A DNA stretch of 44,352 bases from an uncultured Paracoccus sp. (GCF_945915435.1 NZ_CAMEFG010000028.1:1-44352), one strand, 5' to 3'. Numbered from the stretch's first letter, positions 33,899 through 43,043 are shown. Notes: generated by a model from the letters alone, not told the origin. Made by a program: numbers and translations.

Positions 33899-34942
33899 AT
33901 GCGGCTGACATGCCCGAATTGCGGGGCGCAATACGAAATCGAAAGCGCGTTGCTGCCCGCAGAGGGGCGCGATGTCGAATGTTCGGCCTGCGGGGGCGTC
34001 TGGTTCCAGCCCGGCGCCGCGCCCGAACCCGCAGCCGGGTCCGCGACGCCCCCGCCAAGCCGCAAACTGGACGAATCGGTTCTGGCCGTCCTGCGCGAAG
34101 AGGCCGCCCGAGAGCTGCGCGCCCGCGAAAACGAGCGTTTGAAAAGGCGCAAGGCCAAGGAGTTGCCGCCGCGACGCCGGACCTCCGCAGAGGCCGCCCC
34201 GCCGGCGCAACCTCCGGCCATGCCCCCTACGGCGGATTGGCCCGCCATCACCATCACCGATGCCGACGAAGCGCCCACCCTTCGGACCAGCCCATCCGCC
34301 GGGTCCGAATCGCAGGATGCCCCGGCGGGCGTGACCCCTTTGCAAGCGATTCCGGCTGCGGACGCGGCGACAAGCCCCGCGCAGGCGGCGGACCGGCCCG
34401 CCGCGCGGCGGGCCCCTGACGAAGATGTGACCGCGACACCCGCCGAGCCATCGGCCACGGCGCAGCCCACCAGCCCCGCATTGTCCCTGACAAAGGCGCA
34501 GCGGCCCGCGGCCCGCACGACGGCGGAAAATGGACAAGGCGATGGACCGGCGCGGGCCACCCCCACAGCTTCCGCACCGGCCAGCCAGCCGCCGGCGCGG
34601 CGGCCTTCTTACGAGGATGAGGCCGAAACGGCCCCCATATCCGAAACGCCGTCATCGCGGTTGTTGCGGCAGGCCCATCGCGGGGCCGAGGGCACGAACC
34701 CGCGCACCGGCGCGGCCCAACTGCCCGTCCGCTTCACCCCGCCGCCCCGGCGCAGGCGCTACGGCATGGGCTTTGCGCTTGGACTGGCGATCGCGGCCCT
34801 CATCGCCGCGCTTTACCTGGCCGCGCCGCGCCTTTCCGATCAGGGCTGGCTTGGCGCGACCCTGACCCGTCTCCATGCCGAGGCGGATCAGGGCAGGCTG
34901 TGGCTGCACCAACAGGCCGGATCGCTGGCGGGCCGCGACTGA
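33899..34942 (+). CDS. MJ0042-type zinc-ribbon membrane protein
   Basis: The 347-residue protein begins MRLTCPNCGAQYEI and has Cys5, Cys8, Cys28 and Cys31, a complete MJ0042/zinc_ribbon_5 domain. A charged helix (about 75-105), a long disordered Ala/Pro/Thr region (about 110-270) and one membrane segment near 289-308 follow, leaving a short C-terminal tail. AAGGAAAG precedes the ATG. The protein family is widespread in alphaproteobacteria and uncharacterised. Divergence from ftsE (134-bp gap) is a conserved arrangement in my recollection and hints at envelope work. Confidence 0.85.
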   Translation: MRLTCPNCGAQYEIESALLPAEGRDVECSACGGVWFQPGAAPEPAAGSATPPPSRKLDESVLAVLREEAARELRARENERLKRRKAKELPPRRRTSAEAAPPAQPPAMPPTADWPAITITDADEAPTLRTSPSAGSESQDAPAGVTPLQAIPAADAATSPAQAADRPAARRAPDEDVTATPAEPSATAQPTSPALSLTKAQRPAARTTAENGQGDGPARATPTASAPASQPPARRPSYEDEAETAPISETPSSRLLRQAHRGAEGTNPRTGAAQLPVRFTPPPRRRRYGMGFALGLAIAALIAALYLAAPRLSDQGWLGATLTRLHAEADQGRLWLHQQAGSLAGRD

Positions 34943-35108
34943 AGCGGCCAGGCGGCCTTGTACCGGAATGTCCTTCGCCCACAGGCGAAATATTGCAAGG
35001 GCGTTCCGGTCAAACCCGCCAAGACCAGCACCAAAGGGAAGGCGTTCTCGCTGAAACGGCAAGCTCTGCGCTTTGCACGGCCTTCGCCCCTGCCGGACAT
35101 GCCGCGCC

Positions 35109-37712
35109 TTAGAACCGTTCCAGCAGGCGCCCCAGGTAGTCGCGTTCTTCGGTCGGGCGTTCACGCTCACCCAGGCGGCGGCGAATCTCATCGACCAGGT
35201 TGCGGGCCTGCCGGGTCGGGTCGGGTCCCTCTTGCAGAGGATCGCCGGTCGAAAGGTTGCTGCCCTGCCCGGTCATCGAGCGCCCAAGCGGGTCGGTCGA
35301 GGGCTGGCGCGAATAAGGCGCCGCCAGCCCACGCTGGCCGGGATCGCCTGCGGGACCTTCGGTTCCCTGCCCCGGCTGCTGCCCATCCTGCCCAGACTGG
35401 CCGGGCTGTCCATCCTGCGCCAGCAGATCGCCCAGCGCCCGCATCCCCTCGCGCATCGACTGGATCGCCTGCGCCTGGCGTTCCATCGCGCCCGCGATAT
35501 CGTCATCTTCCAGCGCCTGCTCGGCCTCTTCCATCGCGCGGCCCGCCTCATCCAACTGGCGCGCGGCCTCGTCGCCCTGCGAGGTGCCCTGGCCGGGCAG
35601 CAGACCGCGCTGGCGGCCCAGTTCCTCGCGCAGGTCGCGCTGGCGTTCGGCCAGGCTGGGCTGGCCGGGACCGTCCTCGCCCGGCTGGCCGGGCTGGCCT
35701 TCCGCGCTGGGCTGGCTTTCGCCGTCCGGTCCCTGCTGGTCCTGACCCTGCCCCTGCCCTTGCTGGCCGAAGTCGGGCATGAACTGGTCCTGCATCTGCC
35801 GCATCGCATCGTCGGAAAGCTGCTGCTGGTCGCGCAGCGTATCGGCAAGCCGGTTCATCGGGCGCTGGCGTCCGACGCCGTCCTGTTCCTCGGCCTGATC
35901 GACGCGCAGGTTTTCCATCATGCGGTTGAACTGCTCCAGCAGTTCCTGCGCCTCGGCCATGCGGCCCTCGTTCATCAGGCGCTGGATTTCATCCATCATT
36001 TCCTGGATCTGGCTGCCGGTGATGCGCTGCCGCTGGTCCTGGGGCGAGCGGTCGAAGCGTTCCGCCGGATCCTCGCCCCGTTCGGCCAGCATGTTGGTAT
36101 AGGCGTCGGTCGCCTCGCGCAGTTCATCCATGAGGCGCTGGATCTCATCCTCGCTGGCGCCGTTGCGAATCGCCTCGGAAAGACGTTCCTGCGCCTGCCG
36201 CATCCGTTCCAGCGCGTCGGACAGGCCGCCATCCTCAAGCTGCTCGGCAGCCTCCCAAAGCAGCTCGGCAAGCGCGTCGCGATCCTGTTCGCCCAGCGGG
36301 CCGGATTCCAGCGTGGCAATCGCCCCGCGCAAGCGGTCGGTCAGGTCCTCGTCCAAGAATCCCTCGGGTTGCCAGGTGATTGCGCGAAGAACCTCGGCGC
36401 TGCGGCGGGCGTTTTCGCGCGACCACAGCAGATCGCGGCGCAACTCGATCAGCGCAGCGCCCACGGGATCGAAAAAGCGGCGGCCCGGCAGGACCATCCG
36501 CATGGGCTGCGATTCGCCGCGCTGCTCGATCCCGTCGACGACGGAAAGGCGCATGGACACGGGCAGGTTCGCCCAGGGGTGGCGGGCCAGATCGGCGACC
36601 AGTTGGCCGTTGACCTGCCTGCGCTGGCCAAGGCCCGGCAAGGGCAGTTGCAGGACCAGGTCCTCGCGCGTCTCAGGGTCGGTGGCCAGTCCGAAACGCC
36701 GATCGACCGAGGCAAGGTCCAGCGTCACCACCGCCTCGCCCCCGGCGATGCCGTTGTCGTCGCTGGCGGTGAATTGCTGGACCAGCCGCCCATCGGCGCG
36801 CCGCGTCGGCGCATCGCCCGGCTGCACCTGCGGCGGGTCGTCGGGCAGCACCGTGACCGCAAAGCTGCGGCCCGAGACCTCGACCGTGCCGTCCTGCGTG
36901 GCGGTGAATTCGGGGGCCTGGGGGTCGTCGAAATCACCCTCGGGACCGATGTCCTGTCGCAGCACCGTGCCGTCGCCGTAAAGGCGGAAACTGACCTTGC
37001 TGCCCTGCGGCAGGACCAGCGGATCGCCTTCCGGCAAGGCATTCAGATAGATCGTGGGGCGGCGGGTGTATTGCGGCGGCTCGGCCCAGCCTTCCCAGCC
37101 AAGCCCCGAGGCGATGGTCGGCGTCCCCTGCGGCAGCGGGCGCAGCCCCGCGCCAAGCGCCGCAATGCTCTGCCCCAACTGCCCCGAGGGCGCGAAAAGC
37201 AGCGCCGTCACCAGCGCCGTGATCCCTACCAGGCGCAGCGCATAAGGGTCGCGGCGCGGCAGGTCGGCATCGGGGCGCACGGGGCGGGCCTGCTGCGCGA
37301 GCTGGCGCATCCGCTGCTGATGCGCGTCCCACAGCGCGACGGCACCGGGATCGGCGTCCCCCAGCACCATCCGGTCGCGCAATGCCGACAGCGGCTTGCC
37401 CGGCAGGGTCGCATCGACCCGCGCCCGCACAGCCGCCGCGGTGGGCCGGGCAAAGCGGCGCAGGCCCATCACCAGCGCGCCAAGCCCCGCGACAGCGGCA
37501 AAGGCCATGAAACCGATCAGCCAGAGGCGCGGCAGGTCCTGCACCAGCCCGAAGCCGAGCGCAGCGAAAACCAGCGTCGCCACCACCACCAGCGGCCAGA
37601 AGGCGCGGGCAAGCTGTTCCCACCACATCCCCGCGCGCGTCAGCACCAGCGCCCGCCCGACTTGCGGGTCGTCGCGGGTCGCCCCTGGGTGGTTGCGAGA
37701 TTGGCTTACCAT
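35109..37712 (-). CDS. TIGR02302 / DUF4175 family membrane protein
   Basis: This 867-residue protein has an N-terminal membrane pair (about 30-85), another membrane helix near 160-180, a beta-rich extracytoplasmic part (about 200-400), long helical acidic/Gln-rich stretches (about 430-640), and a low-complexity Gly/Gln/Pro/Asp region (about 650-800) with many GQ and QPG repeats. It matches the alphaproteobacterial TIGR02302 family, whose function is unknown. It lies 78 nt downstream of lysA on the same strand, consistent with one operon. The large number of Gln/Gly repeats makes the C-terminal half probably disordered. Confidence 0.88.
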   Translation of the reverse strand: MVSQSRNHPGATRDDPQVGRALVLTRAGMWWEQLARAFWPLVVVATLVFAALGFGLVQDLPRLWLIGFMAFAAVAGLGALVMGLRRFARPTAAAVRARVDATLPGKPLSALRDRMVLGDADPGAVALWDAHQQRMRQLAQQARPVRPDADLPRRDPYALRLVGITALVTALLFAPSGQLGQSIAALGAGLRPLPQGTPTIASGLGWEGWAEPPQYTRRPTIYLNALPEGDPLVLPQGSKVSFRLYGDGTVLRQDIGPEGDFDDPQAPEFTATQDGTVEVSGRSFAVTVLPDDPPQVQPGDAPTRRADGRLVQQFTASDDNGIAGGEAVVTLDLASVDRRFGLATDPETREDLVLQLPLPGLGQRRQVNGQLVADLARHPWANLPVSMRLSVVDGIEQRGESQPMRMVLPGRRFFDPVGAALIELRRDLLWSRENARRSAEVLRAITWQPEGFLDEDLTDRLRGAIATLESGPLGEQDRDALAELLWEAAEQLEDGGLSDALERMRQAQERLSEAIRNGASEDEIQRLMDELREATDAYTNMLAERGEDPAERFDRSPQDQRQRITGSQIQEMMDEIQRLMNEGRMAEAQELLEQFNRMMENLRVDQAEEQDGVGRQRPMNRLADTLRDQQQLSDDAMRQMQDQFMPDFGQQGQGQGQDQQGPDGESQPSAEGQPGQPGEDGPGQPSLAERQRDLREELGRQRGLLPGQGTSQGDEAARQLDEAGRAMEEAEQALEDDDIAGAMERQAQAIQSMREGMRALGDLLAQDGQPGQSGQDGQQPGQGTEGPAGDPGQRGLAAPYSRQPSTDPLGRSMTGQGSNLSTGDPLQEGPDPTRQARNLVDEIRRRLGERERPTEERDYLGRLLERF

Positions 37713-37790
37713 GCGCAGCGCGGTCCTGTTTGCGGCCTGCCGACTATCCCACGGACGACCCCGCGGAACAAGCGCAGGCTGGCCCTGCCC

Positions 37791-39059
37791 CTAACCCATC
37801 CAACCGGGAATCCGGTCGCGGGCAATGATTTCCTCGACCGGGGGGCGTTCACGGATGACGGCGAATTGATCGCCCGAGACCAGCACCTCGGGCACCAGGG
37901 GGCGGGTGTTGTATTCCGAGGCCATCACCGCGCCATATGCCCCGGCCGAGCGGAAGGCGACCAGATCGCCCGCCGCAAGCGCCGTCATCTGCGCCCCGCG
38001 CACGAAGGTGTCGCCGGTTTCGCACACCGGCCCAACCACGTCATAAGGGCGGACCGAAGCGCCGACGCCCGGCTGGATCACCGGCACGATATCGTGGTGC
38101 GCGTCATACATCGCCGGGCGCATCAGGTCGTTCATCGCGGCGTCGAGGATCAGGAAATCGCGCCCCTCGCCCTGTTTCAGGTAGATCACCCGAGACAGCA
38201 GGATGCCGGCGTTGCCCGCGATGTTGCGGCCCGGCTCGATCTCGATCTCGCAACCCAGGCCGCCGACCGTGTCGCGGATGACCTGGCCGTATTCGATGGG
38301 CAGGGGCGGCGCCGCGTTGTCGCGGGTGTAGGGGATGCCAAGCCCGCCGCCCATGTCCAGCCGCCGGATGGCATGGCCGTCGGCGCGCAGGGCGCGGGTC
38401 AGGTCGGCCATCTTTTCATAGGCTTGCCGGAAGGGCGCCAGATCGGTCAATTGGCTGCCGATATGCATGTCGATGCCGACCACCTCGATCCCCGGCAGGC
38501 CGGCGGCGCGGGCATAGACGTCGCGCGCGCGCGCGATGGGAATGCCGAACTTGTTTTCCGACTTGCCGGTGGCGATCTTGGCATGGGTGCGCGCGTCCAC
38601 GTCGGGGTTCACGCGCACGGCAATCGGCGCGCGCAGGCCCATCGAGGCGGCGATTTGCGAAAGCAGCTCAAGCTCGGGTTCGGATTCGACATTGAACTGG
38701 CGGATGCCGCCTTTCAGCGCCTGCCGCATTTCCCCGGCGGTCTTGCCGACGCCGGAAAAGACGATCCTGTCTCCCGGCACGCCCGCCGCCTTCGCCCGCG
38801 CATATTCGCCGCCCGAAACGACATCCATGCCCGCGCCGAGATCGCCCAGCAGCTTCAGCACGGCAATGTTGGAATTGGCCTTGACCGCAAAGCAGACCAG
38901 ATGATCGGTCCATTCCAGCGCCTGCCGGAACAGGCCGAAATGGCGCGTCAGCGTGGCGGTGGAATAGACATAGACCGGCGTGCCCACGGCCTGCGCGATC
39001 TGCGTCAGCGGCACATCCTCGGCGCAAAGCACGCCGTCTGCATAGTTGAAGTGGTCCAT
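37791..39059 (-). CDS. lysA: Diaminopimelate decarboxylase
   Basis: LysA decarboxylates meso-diaminopimelate to L-lysine. The 422-residue PLP enzyme has Lys in CFAVKANSN (Schiff base), HIGSQL, the phosphate-binding GGGLGIPY, EPGR, and the active-site CETGD plus YGAVMASEYN at the C-terminal end. All expected residues are present. The ATG at 39059 shares one base with the stop of the upstream membrane protein (TGATG), implying coupling. It follows argH and two small genes and precedes TIGR02302. Confidence 0.96.
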   Translation of the reverse strand: MDHFNYADGVLCAEDVPLTQIAQAVGTPVYVYSTATLTRHFGLFRQALEWTDHLVCFAVKANSNIAVLKLLGDLGAGMDVVSGGEYARAKAAGVPGDRIVFSGVGKTAGEMRQALKGGIRQFNVESEPELELLSQIAASMGLRAPIAVRVNPDVDARTHAKIATGKSENKFGIPIARARDVYARAAGLPGIEVVGIDMHIGSQLTDLAPFRQAYEKMADLTRALRADGHAIRRLDMGGGLGIPYTRDNAAPPLPIEYGQVIRDTVGGLGCEIEIEPGRNIAGNAGILLSRVIYLKQGEGRDFLILDAAMNDLMRPAMYDAHHDIVPVIQPGVGASVRPYDVVGPVCETGDTFVRGAQMTALAAGDLVAFRSAGAYGAVMASEYNTRPLVPEVLVSGDQFAVIRERPPVEEIIARDRIPGWMG

Positions 39060-39322
39060 CAGCCAATCCTGCGAGAGCGGAAGAAAAGATACAGCGGCAA
39101 CGCGCAGCCGATGCCCAGAGCCGTCGCGGGAAGGGTCAGCATGGCGATCCAGTTGCGTCGTATGGTGGTTTCGATCAGGCACCACAAGGCCAGAACGCCC
39201 AGGGCCAGCCACTCTGACGGCCCGCTTGCCGCTGGCCAGAACAACGCCACCGCCGCCCCGGCCAGCGCGGCGGCCAGCCAGACCCCGCGCAGCGGCGTCA
39301 GATCAGACAGAGGTGACGACAC
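39059..39322 (-). CDS. Small membrane protein between the argH-linked lipoprotein and lysA
   Basis: The 87-residue product has two or three hydrophobic segments (GVWLAAALAGAAVALFW; WLALGVLALWCLI; the third, AMLTLPATALGIGCALPLYL) and ends in a basic FFRSRRIG tail. I see no named domain. No ATG gives a sensible protein, so a GTG at 39322 is proposed; it lies inside the last codons of the lipoprotein gene, overlapping by 20 nt. An upstream ATG at 39418 would add an Arg/Pro-rich stretch that is the other reading frame of the lipoprotein gene. Its stop overlaps the lysA start. Confidence 0.6.
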   Translation of the reverse strand: MSSPLSDLTPLRGVWLAAALAGAAVALFWPAASGPSEWLALGVLALWCLIETTIRRNWIAMLTLPATALGIGCALPLYLFFRSRRIG

Positions 39323-39443
39323 CGATCCGCGCCTCACCCTCGATACGGACGCCGGGCGGCGAGTCGCCGGCGGGCGACAGGGGCGGCCCATCGACGCCGC
39401 AGGCGGCCAGTGCGGCAACCACCGCGAATGCCAGGAACCTCAT
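39303..39443 (-). CDS. Very short lipoprotein encoded after argH
   Basis: The 46-residue precursor reads [20 protein letters not shown] at its start: a lipoprotein signal peptide with lipobox LAAC (Cys15), leaving a mature peptide of 32 residues ending in GVVTSV. It overlaps the argH stop by 4 nt (ATGA). Tiny lipoproteins at this place resemble LptM/YifL-type proteins found next to lysA in other bacteria, but sequence alone does not establish that. It is short, so it could be missed by ordinary gene finders. Confidence 0.7.
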   Translation of the reverse strand: MRFLAFAVVAALAACGVDGPPLSPAGDSPPGVRIEGEARIGVVTSV

Positions 39444-40852
39444 GCCGGTTTCTCCTTCAACTTCTCCTTCCACCGCGCAATCTGCGCGCGCACCTGATCG
39501 GGCGCGGTCCCGCCATAGCTTTGCCGCGAGGCCACGGAATCATGCACCCCAAGCACTTCATACACGTCAGGGGTTATCGAAGCGTGAACGGATTGCATTT
39601 GATCCAAGGTCAGCTCGGGCAGGTCCACGCCCTGCGCTTCGGCCATCGCGACCAGCGCACCGGTGACGTGATGGGCGTCGCGGAAGGGCAGCCCCGCCGC
39701 GCGCACCAGCCAGTCGGCAAGGTCGGTCGCGGTGGAAAACCCCGCGCCCGCCGCCGCCTCCAGCCGCTCGCGGTTCGCCGTCAGGTCCGACAGCATCCCG
39801 GTCATCGCGGCCAGCGCCAGCATGAGGTTGTCGGCGGCATCGAAGACCTGCTCCTTGTCTTCCTGCATGTCCTTGGAATAGGCCAAGGGCAGCCCCTTCA
39901 TCACCACGAACAGCGCCACCGCCGCGCCCAGGATCCGCCCGATCTTGGCGCGGATCAGTTCCGCCGCGTCGGGGTTCTTCTTTTGCGGCATGATCGAGGA
40001 CCCGGTCGAGAACCGATCCGACAGCGTGACGAACCGGAACTGCGCGGATGACCAGATCACCAGTTCCTCGGCCAGCCGCGACAGGTGGACCGCACAGATC
40101 ACCGAGGCCGACAGGAACTCCAGCGCGAAATCGCGGTCGCTGACGGCGTCGAGGCTGTTGGCCATCGGCGCATCGAAGCCAAGCGCGGCAGCCGTCGCGT
40201 GGCGGTCGATGGGAAAGCTGGTCCCGGCCAGCGCCGCAGCACCCAGGGGCGATTCGTTCATCCGCCGCCGCGCGTCCTGAAAGCGCGACAGGTCGCGCCC
40301 GAACATCTCGACATAGGCCATCATGTGATGCCCCCAGGTCACCGGCTGCGCGGTTTGCAGATGGGTGAAGCCCGGCATCACCCAATCGGCGCCCCGTTCG
40401 GCCTGCGACAAGGCAGCGCGGATCAGTGCCCCCAGCCCCTCGATGGCCGCATCGCACTGGTCGCGCACCCACAGGCGGAAATCGGTTGCCACCTGATCGT
40501 TGCGGCTGCGGGCCGTGTGCAGCCGACCCGCGGGTTCGCCGATCAGCTCTTTCAGGCGCGATTCGACGTTCATGTGGATGTCCTCCAGCGCCGTGCTGAA
40601 GGGGAAATCCCCGCCCTCGATTTCTGACAAGACCGTGAGCAAGCCTTCCCCGATCGCCTTCTCATCGCTAGTGCTGATGATGCCTGTCGCGGCCAGCATC
40701 GCCGCATGGGCCCGGCTGCCGCGGATATCTTGCGCGTAAAGCCGCTGGTCGAATCCGATCGAGGCATTGATCGCCTCCATGATCGCATCCGGCCCGGCGG
40801 CGAAGCGTCCGCCCCACATGCTGTTTGCGGCGCTGTCGGACTTGTCGGTCAT
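39440..40852 (-). CDS. argH: Argininosuccinate lyase
   Basis: ArgH splits argininosuccinate into arginine and fumarate. The 470-residue protein starts [17 protein letters not shown], has [28 protein letters not shown], and the fumarase/aspartase superfamily signature [12 protein letters not shown] near residue 280. GAAGGGCAAGAC precedes the ATG at 40852. It diverges from the tlpA-like gene with only 21 bp between start codons, so the two promoters must lie within each other's coding region or overlap. It leads the argH-lipoprotein-membrane protein-lysA-TIGR02302 unit. Confidence 0.97.
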   Translation of the reverse strand: MTDKSDSAANSMWGGRFAAGPDAIMEAINASIGFDQRLYAQDIRGSRAHAAMLAATGIISTSDEKAIGEGLLTVLSEIEGGDFPFSTALEDIHMNVESRLKELIGEPAGRLHTARSRNDQVATDFRLWVRDQCDAAIEGLGALIRAALSQAERGADWVMPGFTHLQTAQPVTWGHHMMAYVEMFGRDLSRFQDARRRMNESPLGAAALAGTSFPIDRHATAAALGFDAPMANSLDAVSDRDFALEFLSASVICAVHLSRLAEELVIWSSAQFRFVTLSDRFSTGSSIMPQKKNPDAAELIRAKIGRILGAAVALFVVMKGLPLAYSKDMQEDKEQVFDAADNLMLALAAMTGMLSDLTANRERLEAAAGAGFSTATDLADWLVRAAGLPFRDAHHVTGALVAMAEAQGVDLPELTLDQMQSVHASITPDVYEVLGVHDSVASRQSYGGTAPDQVRAQIARWKEKLKEKPA

Positions 40853-40873
40853 GTCTTGCCCTTCGGAGGTCAA

Positions 40874-41419
40874 ATGCTGCGTTCGCTTCTGCTTTATACG
40901 GCGCTGGTTATCGGTGCAAACACCGCCGCCGCCGGTCAGATCGACTTCGACGCCGCCCACGCCGGCGGGTTGCCCCAACTGACCGAAGGCAACGGCGAAC
41001 CCGCATCCGATTTGCCCTTTCTGGATCGCGACGGCAACGAACAGCGCCTTGCCGATTATCGCGGCCAGGTCCTGCTGGTGAATTTCTGGGCCACCTGGTG
41101 CGCGCCCTGCCGCGAGGAAATGCCCTCGCTCGACCGGCTGCAAGCCGAGATGGGGGGCGAGGATTTCCAGGTCCTGACCATCGCCACGGGCCGCAACCCC
41201 TTGCCATCCATCGACAAGTTCCTTGCCGAGCAGGAAATCGAGAACCTGCCCGTCCTGCTGGACGCGCGCCAGCAATTCGCCCGCTCGATGGGCGTCATGG
41301 GCCTGCCGGTGACCGTGCTGATCGACCGCGAGGGCAATGAGGCCGCGCGCCTGATCGGCGATGCCGACTGGTTCGGCGACGCCGCCCGGCAGGTGATCAG
41401 CGACCTGACAGCGCCCTGA
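40874..41419 (+). CDS. TlpA-like thiol:disulfide interchange protein
   Basis: The 181-residue protein has an N-terminal hydrophobic signal/anchor (about 1-20) and a thioredoxin fold with WATWCAPC (active-site Cys76-x-x-Cys79) and the cis-proline region GLPVTVLID. It would act as a periplasmic reductant, for example for cytochrome c or copper-site maturation. GGAGG lies 5 nt before the ATG. It diverges from argH and its last 23 bp overlap the end of the convergent tag gene. Confidence 0.92.
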   Translation: MLRSLLLYTALVIGANTAAAGQIDFDAAHAGGLPQLTEGNGEPASDLPFLDRDGNEQRLADYRGQVLLVNFWATWCAPCREEMPSLDRLQAEMGGEDFQVLTIATGRNPLPSIDKFLAEQEIENLPVLLDARQQFARSMGVMGLPVTVLIDREGNEAARLIGDADWFGDAARQVISDLTAP

Positions 41420-41972
41420 CCGGCGCATGCCGGTGGCAGCTTGTCAGGTGGTCGTTGACCAGCCCGCAGGCCTGCATGAAGGCATAGCAGATCACCGGCC
41501 CGCAGAATTTGAAACCACGCTTTTTCAACGCCTTGGACATGGCTTCGGCCTCGGGTGTCTTGGCGGGGACCTGCGCCAGTTCGGTAAAGCCGTTCTGGAT
41601 CGGGGCGCCGCCGACGAAGGACCAGATGAAGGGCGAAAAGCCCTCGGCCGCCTCGATCTGCTGCCAGGCGCGGGCGTTGGTGACGGTCGCCTCGATCTTG
41701 CCGCGATGGCGGATGATGCGGGCGTCCTGAACCGCATCGTCGATTCGCGCAGGCGTCCACCGGGCGATGGCGGCGGGGTCGAAACCCTCGAAAACCTCGC
41801 GGAAACCGTCGCGCTTGTTAAGGATGGTGATCCAGGCCAGCCCCGCCTGAAACCCGTCGAGGATCAGTTTTTCCCACAGCGCACGCGAATCGTATTCGGG
41901 CACACCCCATTCGGTGTCGTGATATTCGACGTAATTCGGTGCCGTCCCGCACCAGCCGCAACGGTTGACCAT
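41397..41972 (-). CDS. tag: DNA-3-methyladenine glycosylase I
   Basis: Tag removes 3-methyladenine from DNA in base-excision repair. The 191-residue product starts [23 protein letters not shown]; Cys5 and His18, with the His and Cys in the late VNDHLTSC motif, match the zinc site of E. coli Tag. The catalytic-pocket block [20 protein letters not shown] is intact. GAGG lies upstream of the ATG. Its 3' end overlaps tlpA-like by 23 bp on the opposite strand. Confidence 0.95.
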   Translation of the reverse strand: MVNRCGWCGTAPNYVEYHDTEWGVPEYDSRALWEKLILDGFQAGLAWITILNKRDGFREVFEGFDPAAIARWTPARIDDAVQDARIIRHRGKIEATVTNARAWQQIEAAEGFSPFIWSFVGGAPIQNGFTELAQVPAKTPEAEAMSKALKKRGFKFCGPVICYAFMQACGLVNDHLTSCHRHAPVRALSGR

Positions 41973-42066
41973 GCCTGTTAACCTCGTTTCGGAAATATGG
42001 GCGAAGTTTACGCGATCTTAGGAAAAATAGACCAGCCTGCATCCACAAGGTAACGGAGTCCGCCCG

Positions 42067-42891
42067 ATGAAGAACGAATCCCCCCCGCCCGCCGGCCGGG
42101 CCTCGCCGCTCGATTTCGCCATCGACCGGCAGGCGCGGACGACGCTGGCCTCGGTCCGTCGCGCGGTCGAACGGCGGGACGCGGTGCTGGCCTTCCAGCC
42201 GGTCGTGCAATCCGACTGCACCGACCGCGCCGCCTTTTACGAAGGGCTGATCCGCATCGTCGACGAAACCGGGCGCTTCATCCCCCTGCGCGACTTCATG
42301 CCCCATGTCGAAACGACCGAACTCGGCAGGCGGATCGACTGCCTGTCGCTGTCCCTTGGCCTGCAAGCGTTGATCGAGGACCCCTCGCTGAGGCTGTCCG
42401 TCAACATGTCGGCCCGCTCAATCGGCTATCAGGACTGGATGCGGGTGCTGCTGGGCACCATCCGGCAGGACGACAGGCTGGGCGAAAGGCTGATCCTGGA
42501 AATCACCGAAAGCTCGGCCATGACCATGCCGCAGGTGGTGGGGCGCTTCATGTATGAATTGCAGGATCGCGGGGTCAGCTTTGCGCTGGACGATTTCGGG
42601 GCGGGCTATACCTCGTTCCGTTACCTGCGCGATTTCTGCTTCGACATGATCAAGATCGACGGGCAGTTCATCCGCGAAATCGCCGACCACCCGGACAACC
42701 AGATCCTGACGCGCGCCCTGCAATCCATCGCGCGGCATTTCGACATGTTCACCGTCGCCGAAGCCGTCGAAACCGCCGAGGAAGCGGCTTGGCTGATCGA
42801 AACGGGAATCGACTGCATGCAGGGGTTCTATTTCGGCGCCCCGTCCATCACCCCGCCGCGAAAGACCCCCCACGCGGCGGCGCAACGATAA
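42067..42891 (+). CDS. Stand-alone EAL-domain cyclic-di-GMP phosphodiesterase
   Basis: The 274-residue protein is an EAL domain with no sensor or membrane segment. Catalytic residues appear complete: Glu59 in YEGLIR (ExLxR form), Asn113 in SVNMSAR, Glu145 in EITES, Asp175-Asp176 in LDDFGAGYTSF, Lys196 in IKIDGQF, Glu232 in AEAVET and QGFYFG near 252. It should hydrolyse c-di-GMP to pGpG. A GGAG site lies upstream. It stands alone between tag (divergent, 94-bp gap) and phaA. The first residue after E59 is Gly rather than Ala, a variation seen in active enzymes. Confidence 0.92.
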   Translation: MKNESPPPAGRASPLDFAIDRQARTTLASVRRAVERRDAVLAFQPVVQSDCTDRAAFYEGLIRIVDETGRFIPLRDFMPHVETTELGRRIDCLSLSLGLQALIEDPSLRLSVNMSARSIGYQDWMRVLLGTIRQDDRLGERLILEITESSAMTMPQVVGRFMYELQDRGVSFALDDFGAGYTSFRYLRDFCFDMIKIDGQFIREIADHPDNQILTRALQSIARHFDMFTVAEAVETAEEAAWLIETGIDCMQGFYFGAPSITPPRKTPHAAAQR

Positions 42892-42963
42892 GGGCGGGCA
42901 GGCGCCGGGCAAAGCCCTTTATTGCGCAAGGGGCGGTTTTTTCGGTCATTTGCCCGTGACCGC

Positions 42964-42992
42964 TTGACGATCCCTGACGCGGATCAAATCAT
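42964..42992 (+). promoter_or_regulatory. Candidate phaA promoter with FNR-like box
   Basis: TTGACG (42964-42969) and AATCAT (42987-42992), 17 bp apart, fit -35/-10 elements moderately. Inside this spacing CTGAC-GCGG-ATCAA (42974-42987) matches the FNR/CRP-family consensus TTGAY-N4-RTCAA in all but the first base. The box overlapping the -10 side would suit repression or position-dependent control by an oxygen- or nitric-oxide-sensing regulator. Upstream, TTGCGCAA (42922-42929) is a separate palindrome. Confidence 0.45.
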
Positions 42993-43043
42993 GTTCCGAC
43001 AGTGGCCGCCCAATATCGGCCACACCAGTCAAGGAGATTTCGA

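Noticed and set aside
34931..34989. Short hairpins (GGCCGC/GCGGCC and TTCGCC/GGCGAA) after the zinc-ribbon gene as terminators
   Set aside because: Six-base stems without T tracts are expected by chance at this GC content, and the first overlaps the stop codon.
34888..35112. 60-70 codon frames on both strands between the zinc-ribbon and TIGR02302 genes
   Set aside because: No ribosome binding sites, no domain features, and the frames run into neighbouring genes.
35320..35770. Gly/Gln/Pro codon repeats in TIGR02302 resembling a minisatellite or CRISPR-like array
   Set aside because: The units are irregular in length and stay in frame, so this is low-complexity protein sequence, not a DNA repeat array.
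35073..39497. A 1474-codon plus-strand frame opposite TIGR02302 and lysA
   Set aside because: The minus-strand frames encode clear LysA and TIGR02302 proteins; the opposite frame is low-information Arg/Gln/His-rich sequence without motifs.
42907..42920. GGGC-AAA-GCCC-TTT after the EAL gene as a terminator
   Set aside because: The stem is only four base pairs, too weak to call.
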